A stretch of 7,870 bases of DNA from an uncultured Clostridia bacterium (GTDB lineage: Bacteria; Bacillota; Clostridia; Saccharofermentanales; Saccharofermentanaceae), in the NCBI GenBank assembly GCA_946405115.1, contig CAMJGB010000089.1, positions 1 through 7,870 of the forward strand. Reading direction: 5' to 3'. Within the stretch, counting starts at the first letter, position 1; each line of letters starts with the position of its first letter. The notes beneath the pieces are model-generated. The model was given only the letters and a program-made list of their open reading frames with translations, was not told where the DNA came from and searched no databases. The translations under genes were made by a program, and so were the position numbers. Shown one piece after another: positions 1-6,247 of the stretch.

Positions 1-2059
1 TCGAAGACTTATAGTACTTAAGTAAGCTCTTGGGTGTTCTGGGTCTTCTGTAGAAGTAATGTACGTTAGACTCAGAAACAAGTCTGTACATGTTGTAAAG
101 ACCGAGGTTGTTTCTTACAAGCCAGATAATGTGATAAGCCCTACTGTTCTTAGACAGCAATTCATCCGTGCTCTTATGTCCTATCTTAAGGTTAAGAGCT
201 TCAGGATCAGCCGAGCCTTCATTTACAAGATAGTCGATGACGAACTGTCCGTCTCTCCTTGTCTTATCAACAAGGTCATTTCCGGTCTTTACATCAGTTT
301 CCGTGATAGTCTCAGGGCATGCATATCTTCTTATATCCTCAATGGATATGGCAGGCATATTGAACTTATTTCTGTAGTACTTCTGATCCTCGATATTGAT
401 GCCGTAACCTGCGCGTCTCAAGAAGCCCAATACAGCGAAAATATTCTCACCTGTTACATAAGCATCGCCTATGAACTCAACGAGTTCGCCCATGCGGAAA
501 TATGAATCACAAGGCTCCCCTGTTCCCTTATAGATGATATCTTCGACGTCAGCGTAGAAATCAGCGACATGCTCATAGGCGATTTCTTCAGGTACTACCA
601 AAGAACCGTCTTCGGAATAAGGCGTACTAATACGTTCTTCAATATTAATGATGTGGTTAGCACCCTTCTCGCCGTAATCAGGAACACCGGGAAGATTCTC
701 GTCTCTTAAGTTCTCAGGAATCTCTTCAGGCTCCCAAAGGCTCGTATCGATATCGTGTGATGCAAACTCCTGAGCCTGTGCGTCGGTCTCACCCTCGATT
801 TCGGGGCGAATACCCTGGAATCCCTTAAGTCTGTACTTACTTGCCGCAACACGCGTAAAAGTATCCGTGCAGGGATCATCTCCGTTTGTCTCGATGGCTA
901 TGGTTACAAACTCACCTACGGCCATCGGAGGCTTGGGAACATCTGAATCCTTAAGAGGTATGAAAGGCAGATTATAGAAGATCGTGGGGCCGTCATCTAC
1001 AAGGTAGCCCTCGCAGCCTAAGATAGCCTTGAACTTCTCTTCGTCATCTCCCCTCTTCTTGTTAATTCCTTTAACAGCATCAACGGCTTCGGGGAACCCC
1101 TGAACAACGCCGTGGTCGGTAATGGCACATGCTCTGTGTCCGAATGAAGCTGCAAGCTTCATGATATCGCTGGGATTGCTGATAGCATCCTTCTCACTCA
1201 TCTTGGAGTGGACATGGAGCTCTACTCTTTTATACTCGCAGTTCTCACGGCGTGCAGGCGGAGGATCAGCCTCATAGATACCTGATACCTTTACACCTCG
1301 CTCGCCTCTGTCGTAGTTGATGGAAACCTGGAAACCGGCATACCCGCCCTTTGCAAATTTCTTCTCAAACTTATCGGCCTCCTCAGGCTTTAAGAACATT
1401 ATGGCGCTTGTACCGCCCGTTGCATCAACAATAAAAAACTTAGCTATAACGCAGCTTCCGCTCTTGGACAGCTTAAGGATATCGGCCATCTTCTGGTCGT
1501 CCATGATAACAAAGTTACCCTCGATGTTAACGTTCTGGCTGTAGTCATCGAGATCCTTGATATCCATCTTGGGAGCGCCGGACATAACTCTTCCCATAAG
1601 TGACTCATCATTCTTACGGGGACGGAACTTAGGCTTGCCTTCGCCGTTAGAAGAAGCCTGCTCTTTAACTTCCTTGGCTTTTGCAACCCAGGAGTTCTTG
1701 GCATCTGCTGCCTCATCCTTCTTGGCTTTTGCCTTCGCCTCAGCCTTCTCCTTCTTTGCGTTCTCTTCTTCCTCTAAGATCTTCAATATCTCGGGATCAA
1801 GGCCGGGGTCGTATGTCTTATTGGACGGTGCCGGCTCCTTTACGGTATATCCTGAGATATTAACCTTACAATGAGCTCTTTTCTCCATGGTAAGTCTGAC
1901 TTCATTAAGAAGTGTCTCTGCCAGGAAGTCGCACTCACCGGACACCTTGATCTCAATGCGGTTGTCCTTCTTGTAAAAGTCGATTTTGTCGACATTTAAT
2001 CCGCCAAGACCTTCTTCGAACTCAGGTCCCAGCCCTAATTGTCTGATAAGATTCTTCAT
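1..2059 (-). CDS. polC: DNA polymerase III PolC-type, N-terminal 686 residues (partial, runs off the left edge)
   Basis: This is the replicative polymerase of low-GC Gram-positive bacteria; only the N-terminal part is in the window and the polymerase palm and fingers lie beyond base 1. The frame is open without a stop from ATG 2059 to the edge. Domains in order: N-terminal domain (about 1-75); Lys/Glu/Ala-rich linker (90-135); OB fold (about 155-262); PHP domain first half (278-360) with ELHVHSKMSEKDA (H282, H284), AITDH (D315, H316) and E350 before YLVDD; an inserted DnaQ-like exonuclease region (about 383-620); and PHP second half with YHIIWLVRN (642-650) and YFYRRPRTPKSLL (668-680). This split-PHP layout is diagnostic of PolC. 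The start is supported by GAGGA five bases upstream. The gene follows ispG by 10 bases, so it is co-transcribed. Oddity: the exonuclease motifs are degenerate (IAIET in place of the usual FDIET type; no ExoII Asp; no catalytic His). Confidence 0.96.
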   Translation of the reverse strand, partial: MKNLIRQLGLGPEFEEGLGGLNVDKIDFYKKDNRIEIKVSGECDFLAETLLNEVRLTMEKRAHCKVNISGYTVKEPAPSNKTYDPGLDPEILKILEEEENAKKEKAEAKAKAKKDEAADAKNSWVAKAKEVKEQASSNGEGKPKFRPRKNDESLMGRVMSGAPKMDIKDLDDYSQNVNIEGNFVIMDDQKMADILKLSKSGSCVIAKFFIVDATGGTSAIMFLKPEEADKFEKKFAKGGYAGFQVSINYDRGERGVKVSGIYEADPPPARRENCEYKRVELHVHSKMSEKDAISNPSDIMKLAASFGHRACAITDHGVVQGFPEAVDAVKGINKKRGDDEEKFKAILGCEGYLVDDGPTIFYNLPFIPLKDSDVPKPPMAVGEFVTIAIETNGDDPCTDTFTRVAASKYRLKGFQGIRPEIEGETDAQAQEFASHDIDTSLWEPEEIPENLRDENLPGVPDYGEKGANHIINIEERISTPYSEDGSLVVPEEIAYEHVADFYADVEDIIYKGTGEPCDSYFRMGELVEFIGDAYVTGENIFAVLGFLRRAGYGINIEDQKYYRNKFNMPAISIEDIRRYACPETITETDVKTGNDLVDKTRRDGQFVIDYLVNEGSADPEALNLKIGHKSTDELLSKNSRAYHIIWLVRNNLGLYNMYRLVSESNVHYFYRRPRTPKSLLKYYKSS

Positions 2060-2063
2060 CTAT

Positions 2064-2068
2064 TCCTC
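2064..2068 (-). promoter_or_regulatory. Ribosome binding site of polC
   Basis: On the minus strand the sequence reads AAGAGGAATAG followed by ATG. GAGGA sits five bases before the start codon and lies in the 10-base gap after the ispG stop codon. It fixes the polC start at 2059. Confidence 0.75.
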
Positions 2069-2069
2069 T

Positions 2070-3134
2070 TTAAGTCGTTGTTTGTGATTTCTCTTCGCCG
2101 AGTTTCCTGACTTCTTCAACAAACTCGTCAACTGCGGTGTCGGCCTTAAGCTTTCTTACGATCTGACCCTTCTTAAATAGGAGGAATTCATCCTTGCCGC
2201 CGGCAAGTCCTATGTCAGATTCTCTCGCTTCGCCCGGGCCGTTAACCGCGCATCCCATGACCGATACTTTAAGGTCATAAGGGAATCCCTTAATCTTGCT
2301 CTCGATCTCATTAGCGATCTCGATCAAAGGAACCTCTGTCCTTCCGCAAGTGGGACAAGATACAAAAGTAATTCCGCCGCTTCGAAGGTCCAAAGCCTTC
2401 AAAATACTCTTCGCGACATAGACTTCATCAACCGGATCTCCCGTAAGAGAAACTCTGATCGTATCTCCGATACCTTCGGCAAGGAGCGTTCCTATGCCTA
2501 CTGCGGACTTGATCATGCCTTCTCTTAATGTGCCGGCTTCAGTAACACCTACATGAAGCGGATAGTCACAGGCTTTACTCATAAGCCTGTATGTCTCGAT
2601 GGTGAGCTTCGGGCTTGAAGACTTGATGGAGATGACAATGTCATCGAAGTCTACATCCTCGAGAAGTTTAACGGCATCGAGCGCACTCTTAGTCATATTC
2701 TCTGCGCATACGCCGCCATACTGCTCGACAAGCTTTCTGTCTATGGAACCGGAGTTAACTCCGACTCTTATCGGGAGACCTCGCTCCTTACAAACATCTG
2801 CCACCTGACGAAGCTTCTCAGGTCCGCCGATATTACCCGGGTTTATTCTTATCTTGGCGGCACCGTGCTTGGCAGCTTCAATGGCAAGACGATAATCGAA
2901 ATGTATATCTGCAACAACAGGAATCGGGGACTTTGAAGTGATCTCCGAGAGAGCCTCAGCGGCCTCCATATTAGGAACTGTGACTCTGGTTATATCGCAG
3001 CCGGCATCGTGAAGTCTCGCAATTTGTTCAAGGGTACCCTTAACATCCTGAGTCTTCGTATTATTCATGGATTGAATCCTTACGGGATTGTCTCCTCCAA
3101 GAAGAATTCCACCGACATTTACAGCCTTGGTCAT
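2070..3134 (-). CDS. ispG: 4-hydroxy-3-methylbut-2-enyl-diphosphate synthase IspG (GcpE)
   Basis: IspG is the penultimate enzyme of the MEP isoprenoid pathway. It reductively opens 2-C-methyl-D-erythritol 2,4-cyclodiphosphate to HMBPP using a [4Fe-4S] cluster and electrons from ferredoxin or flavodoxin, in the cytoplasm. At 354 residues it is a full-length bacterial form. The N-terminal TIM barrel shows GGDNPVRIQSMNNTKTQD (residues 13-30), VADIHFDYRLA and RINPGNIGG. The C-terminal cluster domain shows CPTCGRTEVPL (C260, C263) and MGCAVNGPGEARESDIG (C295, E302), which are the expected four cluster ligands. The start is supported by GAAAGGA eight bases upstream. The 10-base spacing to polC is the typical Clostridial ispG-polC pairing; the usual dxr and rseP partners are not immediately upstream here. 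Nothing appears damaged. Confidence 0.97.
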   Translation of the reverse strand: MTKAVNVGGILLGGDNPVRIQSMNNTKTQDVKGTLEQIARLHDAGCDITRVTVPNMEAAEALSEITSKSPIPVVADIHFDYRLAIEAAKHGAAKIRINPGNIGGPEKLRQVADVCKERGLPIRVGVNSGSIDRKLVEQYGGVCAENMTKSALDAVKLLEDVDFDDIVISIKSSSPKLTIETYRLMSKACDYPLHVGVTEAGTLREGMIKSAVGIGTLLAEGIGDTIRVSLTGDPVDEVYVAKSILKALDLRSGGITFVSCPTCGRTEVPLIEIANEIESKIKGFPYDLKVSVMGCAVNGPGEARESDIGLAGGKDEFLLFKKGQIVRKLKADTAVDEFVEEVRKLGEEKSQTTT

Positions 3135-3218
3135 GTACAGATTCCTTTCGATTAGGTATGTGAATCTAGTCTATCACTTTAGTGACAGAATCTAATATTA
3201 CAATTTGTCCTGATCGGA
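3135..3218 (-). promoter_or_regulatory. ispG leader / intergenic region with inverted and direct repeats
   Basis: These 84 bases lie between the DUF4214 gene stop and ispG. On the minus strand they hold a dyad (TCTGTCACTAAAGTGATAGA, 3170-3189) flanked by two direct copies of TAGATTC (3188-3194 and 3162-3168). AGATTC is also complementary to GAATCT (3139-3144), which overlaps the end of the ispG Shine-Dalgarno sequence GAAAGGA (3143-3149). I see no convincing sigma-A promoter and no U-tract after the dyad, so it is not a clear terminator. Read-through from the upstream genes into ispG is plausible. Any regulatory role is inference. Confidence 0.35.
3170..3189 (-). repeat. Imperfect inverted repeat upstream of ispG
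   Basis: The arms TCT-G-TCACT and AGTGA-T-AGA are separated by AA and pair over nine positions with one G/T opposition. It could be an operator-like dyad or a weak hairpin. There is no T-run directly after it on the minus strand, which argues against an intrinsic terminator. Confidence 0.4.
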
Positions 3219-4313
3219 TTAATAAGGAATAACGCCGACGGAATTGCAGATAGATGCGAATTCTCCGTCCTCCGCATTAACAATAGCGGAAGCCCAGTCT
3301 TCTCTGGACATGCCGTCCTCAAGAAGCGTAACGTTGTAAGCAAGTCCTTCTTCATCAGCAGGTCTTGCAAGTACGCCCTGATAGAAAGCACTTACAAATT
3401 CTTCATTGGTGAGATTTCTGTTTACGCTCTCATCACTGAAGGAAATCTCATTTACAAGCTCGGCGCCCGTAACGTCGTGATCAATAAGTCTGTGAACCTG
3501 ATCGATGAGCTCTTCAGTTGAAGGGCTTCTTCCGAGCATTGTCCAGCTTAAACGCATGGAGAAGATAACTACAAGATAATTGTCGGGATTGTCTACGACT
3601 TCATCGCCCGTTACGATATTGAACGAAGTATCAAACGAACCCGTGAAATCATCACCGATACCTTCGAAGTAAACAGTAGCGGTACCGGGAGCTACATTAT
3701 CCTCATAAGTAATAACGTAATCAACGCCCTCTTCAAGCACATGATCATTATGTGTAAGTGAGAACGGGATTGTGACATAGTCACCTGTATAAGTCTGATC
3801 TGCGATATCGCCGATTAAGATCTCAGAAAGATCGGTTGCATCAGCTGAAGAAGTCTCTGAACCCTCTGCTGCTGCAGATGATGAAGCTGAAGTTACGGCT
3901 GATGTAGATACGGGACTCGTTCCGGCAGTTGGTTCATCAATGCCGCCGGACAAAAGAACAAATGCAACGATCAATGCAAGCATTGAAAGAGCGGATACAA
4001 TTGACAATACGAAAGGCCAATAGATAACAGCAGGCTTAGACGGACGCTTTGGAAGTGTGATCTGCTCACCGGAAGCCTGCGGTAAAGCTCTGCTCTTAGG
4101 TGCAGCGGGAGCTACGGCAGGAGTAGAAGTAGGTCTTCTTCCGGGTCTTTGTACAGGAGCCTTATCAGCTGTTCTGTTAGGAACATCCTCAGGTCTTTTA
4201 CGAACACCCACTTGGGTTATAACGGCATCTTCAAGTGATACTCCACACTTTCTGCAGTATGTAGCTCTCTCTCCGTTGATGCTGTTACAGTTGTTACAAG
4301 TCTTGTTCTTCAT
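3219..4313 (-). CDS. Membrane protein: zinc ribbon, TM segment, Ig-like (MBG-type) domain, DUF4214 tail
   Basis: This 364-residue protein has no established function that I can name. Visible parts in order: an N-terminal zinc ribbon (C6, C9, C20, C23 in CNNC...CRKC); a Pro/Arg-rich basic linker (about 35-95); one hydrophobic membrane segment (about 98-122); a Ser/Thr/Ala-rich low-complexity stretch (128-162); an Ig-like repeat of the MBG type (163-234: YTGDYVTIPFSL, EEGVDYVITYEDN, PGTATVYFEGIGDDFTGSF); and a DUF4214 region (about 247-360), including NRNLTNEEFVSAFYQGVLAR and ending in CNSVGVIPY. The basic residues and zinc ribbon suggest the N-terminus is cytoplasmic and the Ig/DUF4214 part outside. 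The start is fixed by an in-frame TAA four codons upstream, yet no Shine-Dalgarno sequence is visible; only 23 bases separate it from the FHA gene, so translational coupling is possible. Domain assignments are from pattern recognition; a joint role with the FHA protein is inferred. Confidence 0.88.
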   Translation of the reverse strand: MKNKTCNNCNSINGERATYCRKCGVSLEDAVITQVGVRKRPEDVPNRTADKAPVQRPGRRPTSTPAVAPAAPKSRALPQASGEQITLPKRPSKPAVIYWPFVLSIVSALSMLALIVAFVLLSGGIDEPTAGTSPVSTSAVTSASSSAAAEGSETSSADATDLSEILIGDIADQTYTGDYVTIPFSLTHNDHVLEEGVDYVITYEDNVAPGTATVYFEGIGDDFTGSFDTSFNIVTGDEVVDNPDNYLVVIFSMRLSWTMLGRSPSTEELIDQVHRLIDHDVTGAELVNEISFSDESVNRNLTNEEFVSAFYQGVLARPADEEGLAYNVTLLEDGMSREDWASAIVNAEDGEFASICNSVGVIPY

Positions 4314-4336
4314 ATCAGTCTGTTAATCACTATGAA

Positions 4337-4930
4337 TCATCCGATGGTCATAAAGAATGTAACCTTGCCCATCTGAAGCACGCCTGTCTTAACCTCGATA
4401 GTGGAATTCGTGGGCACACGGTTTCCGTCTACGTAGGTTCCGTCCTCTGAACCCAAATCCTCGATCATATACTTACCGCCGGAGTAGAGAATCTTGCACT
4501 GCGCCTTGGCAACAGTCGGATTATCTACGAACAGATCACTGTTGGGATCGCTTCCGATAGTAAGTGAATCGAACATCGGGACATCATAACTGGCACCGTT
4601 AGGAGCCATAAACTGAATTCTTCTGGGAGCATCTGCGATATTACGTCCTGTATTCTTTGCAGGAGCGGGCTTAACCTCAGCAACAGGCTTCTTCTCAACA
4701 ACCGCAGGTCTTCTCTCGGGGGCAGGCTTCTTGTTAAGCTTAGCCTTCTCCTCTTCCTGCTGCTTGATACGCTCGACAATATGGTTATACTCCATAAGTC
4801 TGGTATCAAAGATTTTCTTATTACGTCTGTTTATTTTGATAAAGAGTACAAAGGATACGATAGATACAAGAAGCAGAATAGCTGCAATTGTAAAAGTTAA
4901 TGCAGGGCTTAAAAAACTGCCGACGATCAT
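4337..4930 (-). CDS. Membrane-anchored FHA-domain protein with degenerate phosphothreonine-binding site
   Basis: This 197-residue protein begins with one transmembrane helix (about 10-32). It is followed by a basic KINRRNKK stretch that should lie inside the cell, a short charged helical or coiled-coil stretch (45-67, with VERIKQQEEEKAK), a Pro/Lys/Glu linker (68-95), and a C-terminal FHA domain (about 105-195). The FHA core is recognisable in LTIGSDPNSDLFVDNPTVAK and IEDLGSEDGTYVDGNRV. FHA domains normally dock phosphothreonine peptides through a GR, SxxH and NG set. Here the positions read Ser127 for Arg, Ala141 for Ser, Gln144 for His, and Asp163 for Asn, so the fold is kept but classical pThr binding is doubtful. 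The start is supported by GAGGAA six bases upstream. It is the first gene after a sigma-A-like promoter and probably shares a transcript with the zinc-ribbon/DUF4214 gene. No kinase or phosphatase gene lies in the window. Confidence 0.9.
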   Translation of the reverse strand: MIVGSFLSPALTFTIAAILLLVSIVSFVLFIKINRRNKKIFDTRLMEYNHIVERIKQQEEEKAKLNKKPAPERRPAVVEKKPVAEVKPAPAKNTGRNIADAPRRIQFMAPNGASYDVPMFDSLTIGSDPNSDLFVDNPTVAKAQCKILYSGGKYMIEDLGSEDGTYVDGNRVPTNSTIEVKTGVLQMGKVTFFMTIG

Positions 4931-4965
4931 TTCCGTTCCTCATTAAATAGAATATTACATCCCAT

Positions 4966-4994
4966 ATTTTATTCATTTATATTATCAAATACAA
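4966..4994 (-). promoter_or_regulatory. Putative sigma-A promoter of the FHA gene
   Basis: On the minus strand, -35 TTGTAT (4989-4994) is followed after exactly 17 bases by -10 TAAAAT (4966-4971), in a very AT-rich stretch, 35 bases before the FHA start codon. The -10 matches consensus at five of six positions; the -35 keeps TTG only. It lies directly after the terminator of the preceding operon, which fits a new transcription unit. Confidence 0.5.
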
Positions 4995-4995
4995 G

Positions 4996-5036
4996 TATTT
5001 AAAAATAAAGGGGCCGTTCCGTTAAGGAACAGCCCC
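4996..5036 (-). terminator. Rho-independent terminator of the alcohol dehydrogenase operon
   Basis: On the minus strand GGGGCTGTTCC pairs with GGAACGGCCCC around a five-base loop (TTAAC), giving an 11-position stem with one mismatch (5010-5036). The T-rich tail TTTATTTTTAAATA follows (4996-5009). It begins 33 bases after the alcohol dehydrogenase stop codon and reads correctly for that gene. Confidence 0.9.
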
Positions 5037-5041
5037 AAAGA

Positions 5042-5066
5042 CCAAAGATAGTGGGGGCTATCTTGG
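5042..5066 (-). other. Second hairpin between the alcohol dehydrogenase stop codon and the terminator
   Basis: On the minus strand CCAAGATAG pairs with CTATCTTTGG (one bulged base) around the loop CCCCCA, starting three bases after the stop codon. It has no U-tract of its own. Its AGCCCC (last stem base plus loop) is complementary to GGGGCT in the first arm of the following terminator, so the two hairpins could interact or compete. Confidence 0.5.
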
Positions 5067-5069
5067 AAA

Positions 5070-6224
5070 TCAGATCATCATACGGTAAATGTTGGCACAA
5101 TCTTCTTCATTAAGAGTCACAAAACCCGAGATTGAGCCATCTCTTCCATCACCATAACACAGATTCTTTACAAGTGTCGGAATATCTTCCTCGCTTCCTC
5201 CGAGATCACCTAATGTCGACGGCATGCCGATTGAGATAAGGAACTGCCTGAAGGCTTCTATACCCTCTTCGGCCGTATCAACACCCCATACTCGTTTTGC
5301 AACCTGCTCGAATCTTGCTATGTCATGATCTTTTACATAAGTAAATACGGCAGGCATGGTAACTGCCAAGCCCGCACCGTGGGCACAATCGTAAAGCCCT
5401 GAAAGCTCATGTTCGATGTTGTGGCTGTTCCAATCCTGTGATCTTCCTACACCGCAGGAATTGGTATGTGCCATTGTACCTGCCCACATAATATTGGCTC
5501 TTGCCTGATAGTCCTTTAGATCCTTCATAACCTTGGGAGCTTCATTCTTCATCGTAATGAGCAAAGCCTCAATAAGTCTGTCGGTCACTTCAACATCCTT
5601 AGAGTTCGTAAGATATCTCTCATAAAGATGCGCCATAATGTCAGTGATTCCGCAAGCCGTCTGGAAAGCAGGAAGTGTAGTCGTAAGTTCAGGGTTAAGG
5701 ATGGAGAACTTAGGTCTTAAAGCTTCAGAGCCTGTACCTCTTTTGTACATACCCTCTTCCTTTGTTATTACAGAATCACCTGATCCTTCACTTCCAGCAG
5801 CTGCGATCGTAAGCACTGTACCCACGGGAAGAGCCTTCTCTATCCCCTTCTTACCGGAATAGAAATCCCAGAAATCGCCGTCATAAAGAACGCCTGCAGC
5901 GATAGCTTTTGCCGAGTCAATGGCACTTCCGCCTCCGACTGCAACAATAAAGTCGATATCGTTACTCTTACAAAGTTCAATACCATCATAAACAAGGCCG
6001 CTTCTGGGGTTAGGCTTAACGCCTCCCAATTCAACAAAGAACAGGCCTTCTTTCTTAAGGGAATCCTTAACCCGGTCAATAAGGCCGGAACGGACAGCGC
6101 TTCCGCCGCCGTAATGAATTAGAACGCGGCTTCCTCCGAAGCTCTTTACAAATGAACCGGTCTCTTTCTCGGTCTCCTTGCCAAATACAAACTTAGTCGG
6201 TGAGTAGAAAGTAAAATTCTCCAT
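5070..6224 (-). CDS. Iron-containing alcohol dehydrogenase (butanol dehydrogenase BdhA/YqhD-like)
   Basis: This is a group III metal-dependent alcohol dehydrogenase that interconverts aldehydes or ketones and alcohols with NAD(P)H in the cytoplasm. At 384 residues it is the usual length for the BdhA/YqhD branch. The N-terminal nucleotide-binding part shows RVLIHYGGGSAVRSG (residues 33-47), VKPNPR and IVAVGGGSAIDSAKAIAAG (93-111). The metal site is intact: D195 and H199 in GITDIMAHLYE, H268 in WNSHNIEHELSG, and H282 in DCAHGAGLAV, with the 14-residue spacing seen in YqhD. The family prefers NADPH, and the true substrate cannot be read from the sequence. The start has GGAGAA three bases upstream. 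The gene follows the short-chain dehydrogenase by 23 bases and is the last of a three-gene redox operon that ends in a strong intrinsic terminator. Confidence 0.94.
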   Translation of the reverse strand: MENFTFYSPTKFVFGKETEKETGSFVKSFGGSRVLIHYGGGSAVRSGLIDRVKDSLKKEGLFFVELGGVKPNPRSGLVYDGIELCKSNDIDFIVAVGGGSAIDSAKAIAAGVLYDGDFWDFYSGKKGIEKALPVGTVLTIAAAGSEGSGDSVITKEEGMYKRGTGSEALRPKFSILNPELTTTLPAFQTACGITDIMAHLYERYLTNSKDVEVTDRLIEALLITMKNEAPKVMKDLKDYQARANIMWAGTMAHTNSCGVGRSQDWNSHNIEHELSGLYDCAHGAGLAVTMPAVFTYVKDHDIARFEQVAKRVWGVDTAEEGIEAFRQFLISIGMPSTLGDLGGSEEDIPTLVKNLCYGDGRDGSISGFVTLNEEDCANIYRMMI

Positions 6225-6247
6225 AAATTCTCCGTTAGGATTCTTGA

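Noticed and set aside
59..505. Plus-strand open frame of 148 codons
   Set aside because: It lies exactly antisense, codon on codon, to the PolC exonuclease/PHP region, which has clear homology. The translation shows no recognisable domain, and there is no convincing plus-strand Shine-Dalgarno sequence.
1444..1716. Minus-strand open frame of 90 codons inside polC
   Set aside because: It is in another frame of the polC N-terminal/OB region; the composition is rich in Arg, Leu and Ser with no domain, as expected for a shadow frame.
1662..1792. Lys/Glu/Ala-rich stretch of PolC (about residues 90-133) as a novel domain
   Set aside because: It is low-complexity, charged and helical in character, and it joins the N-terminal and OB domains. 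A variable linker here is ordinary.
3170..3189. Dyad upstream of ispG as an intrinsic terminator
   Set aside because: The stem is short with one opposition, and the minus-strand sequence after it is GACTAGATTC rather than a T-run, so it was kept only as an inverted repeat.
4931..5009. AT-rich gap as a replication origin or mobile-element attachment site
   Set aside because: It is fully explained by a terminator tail, a promoter and a ribosome binding site. There are no DnaA-box-like repeats, integrase gene or tRNA gene nearby.
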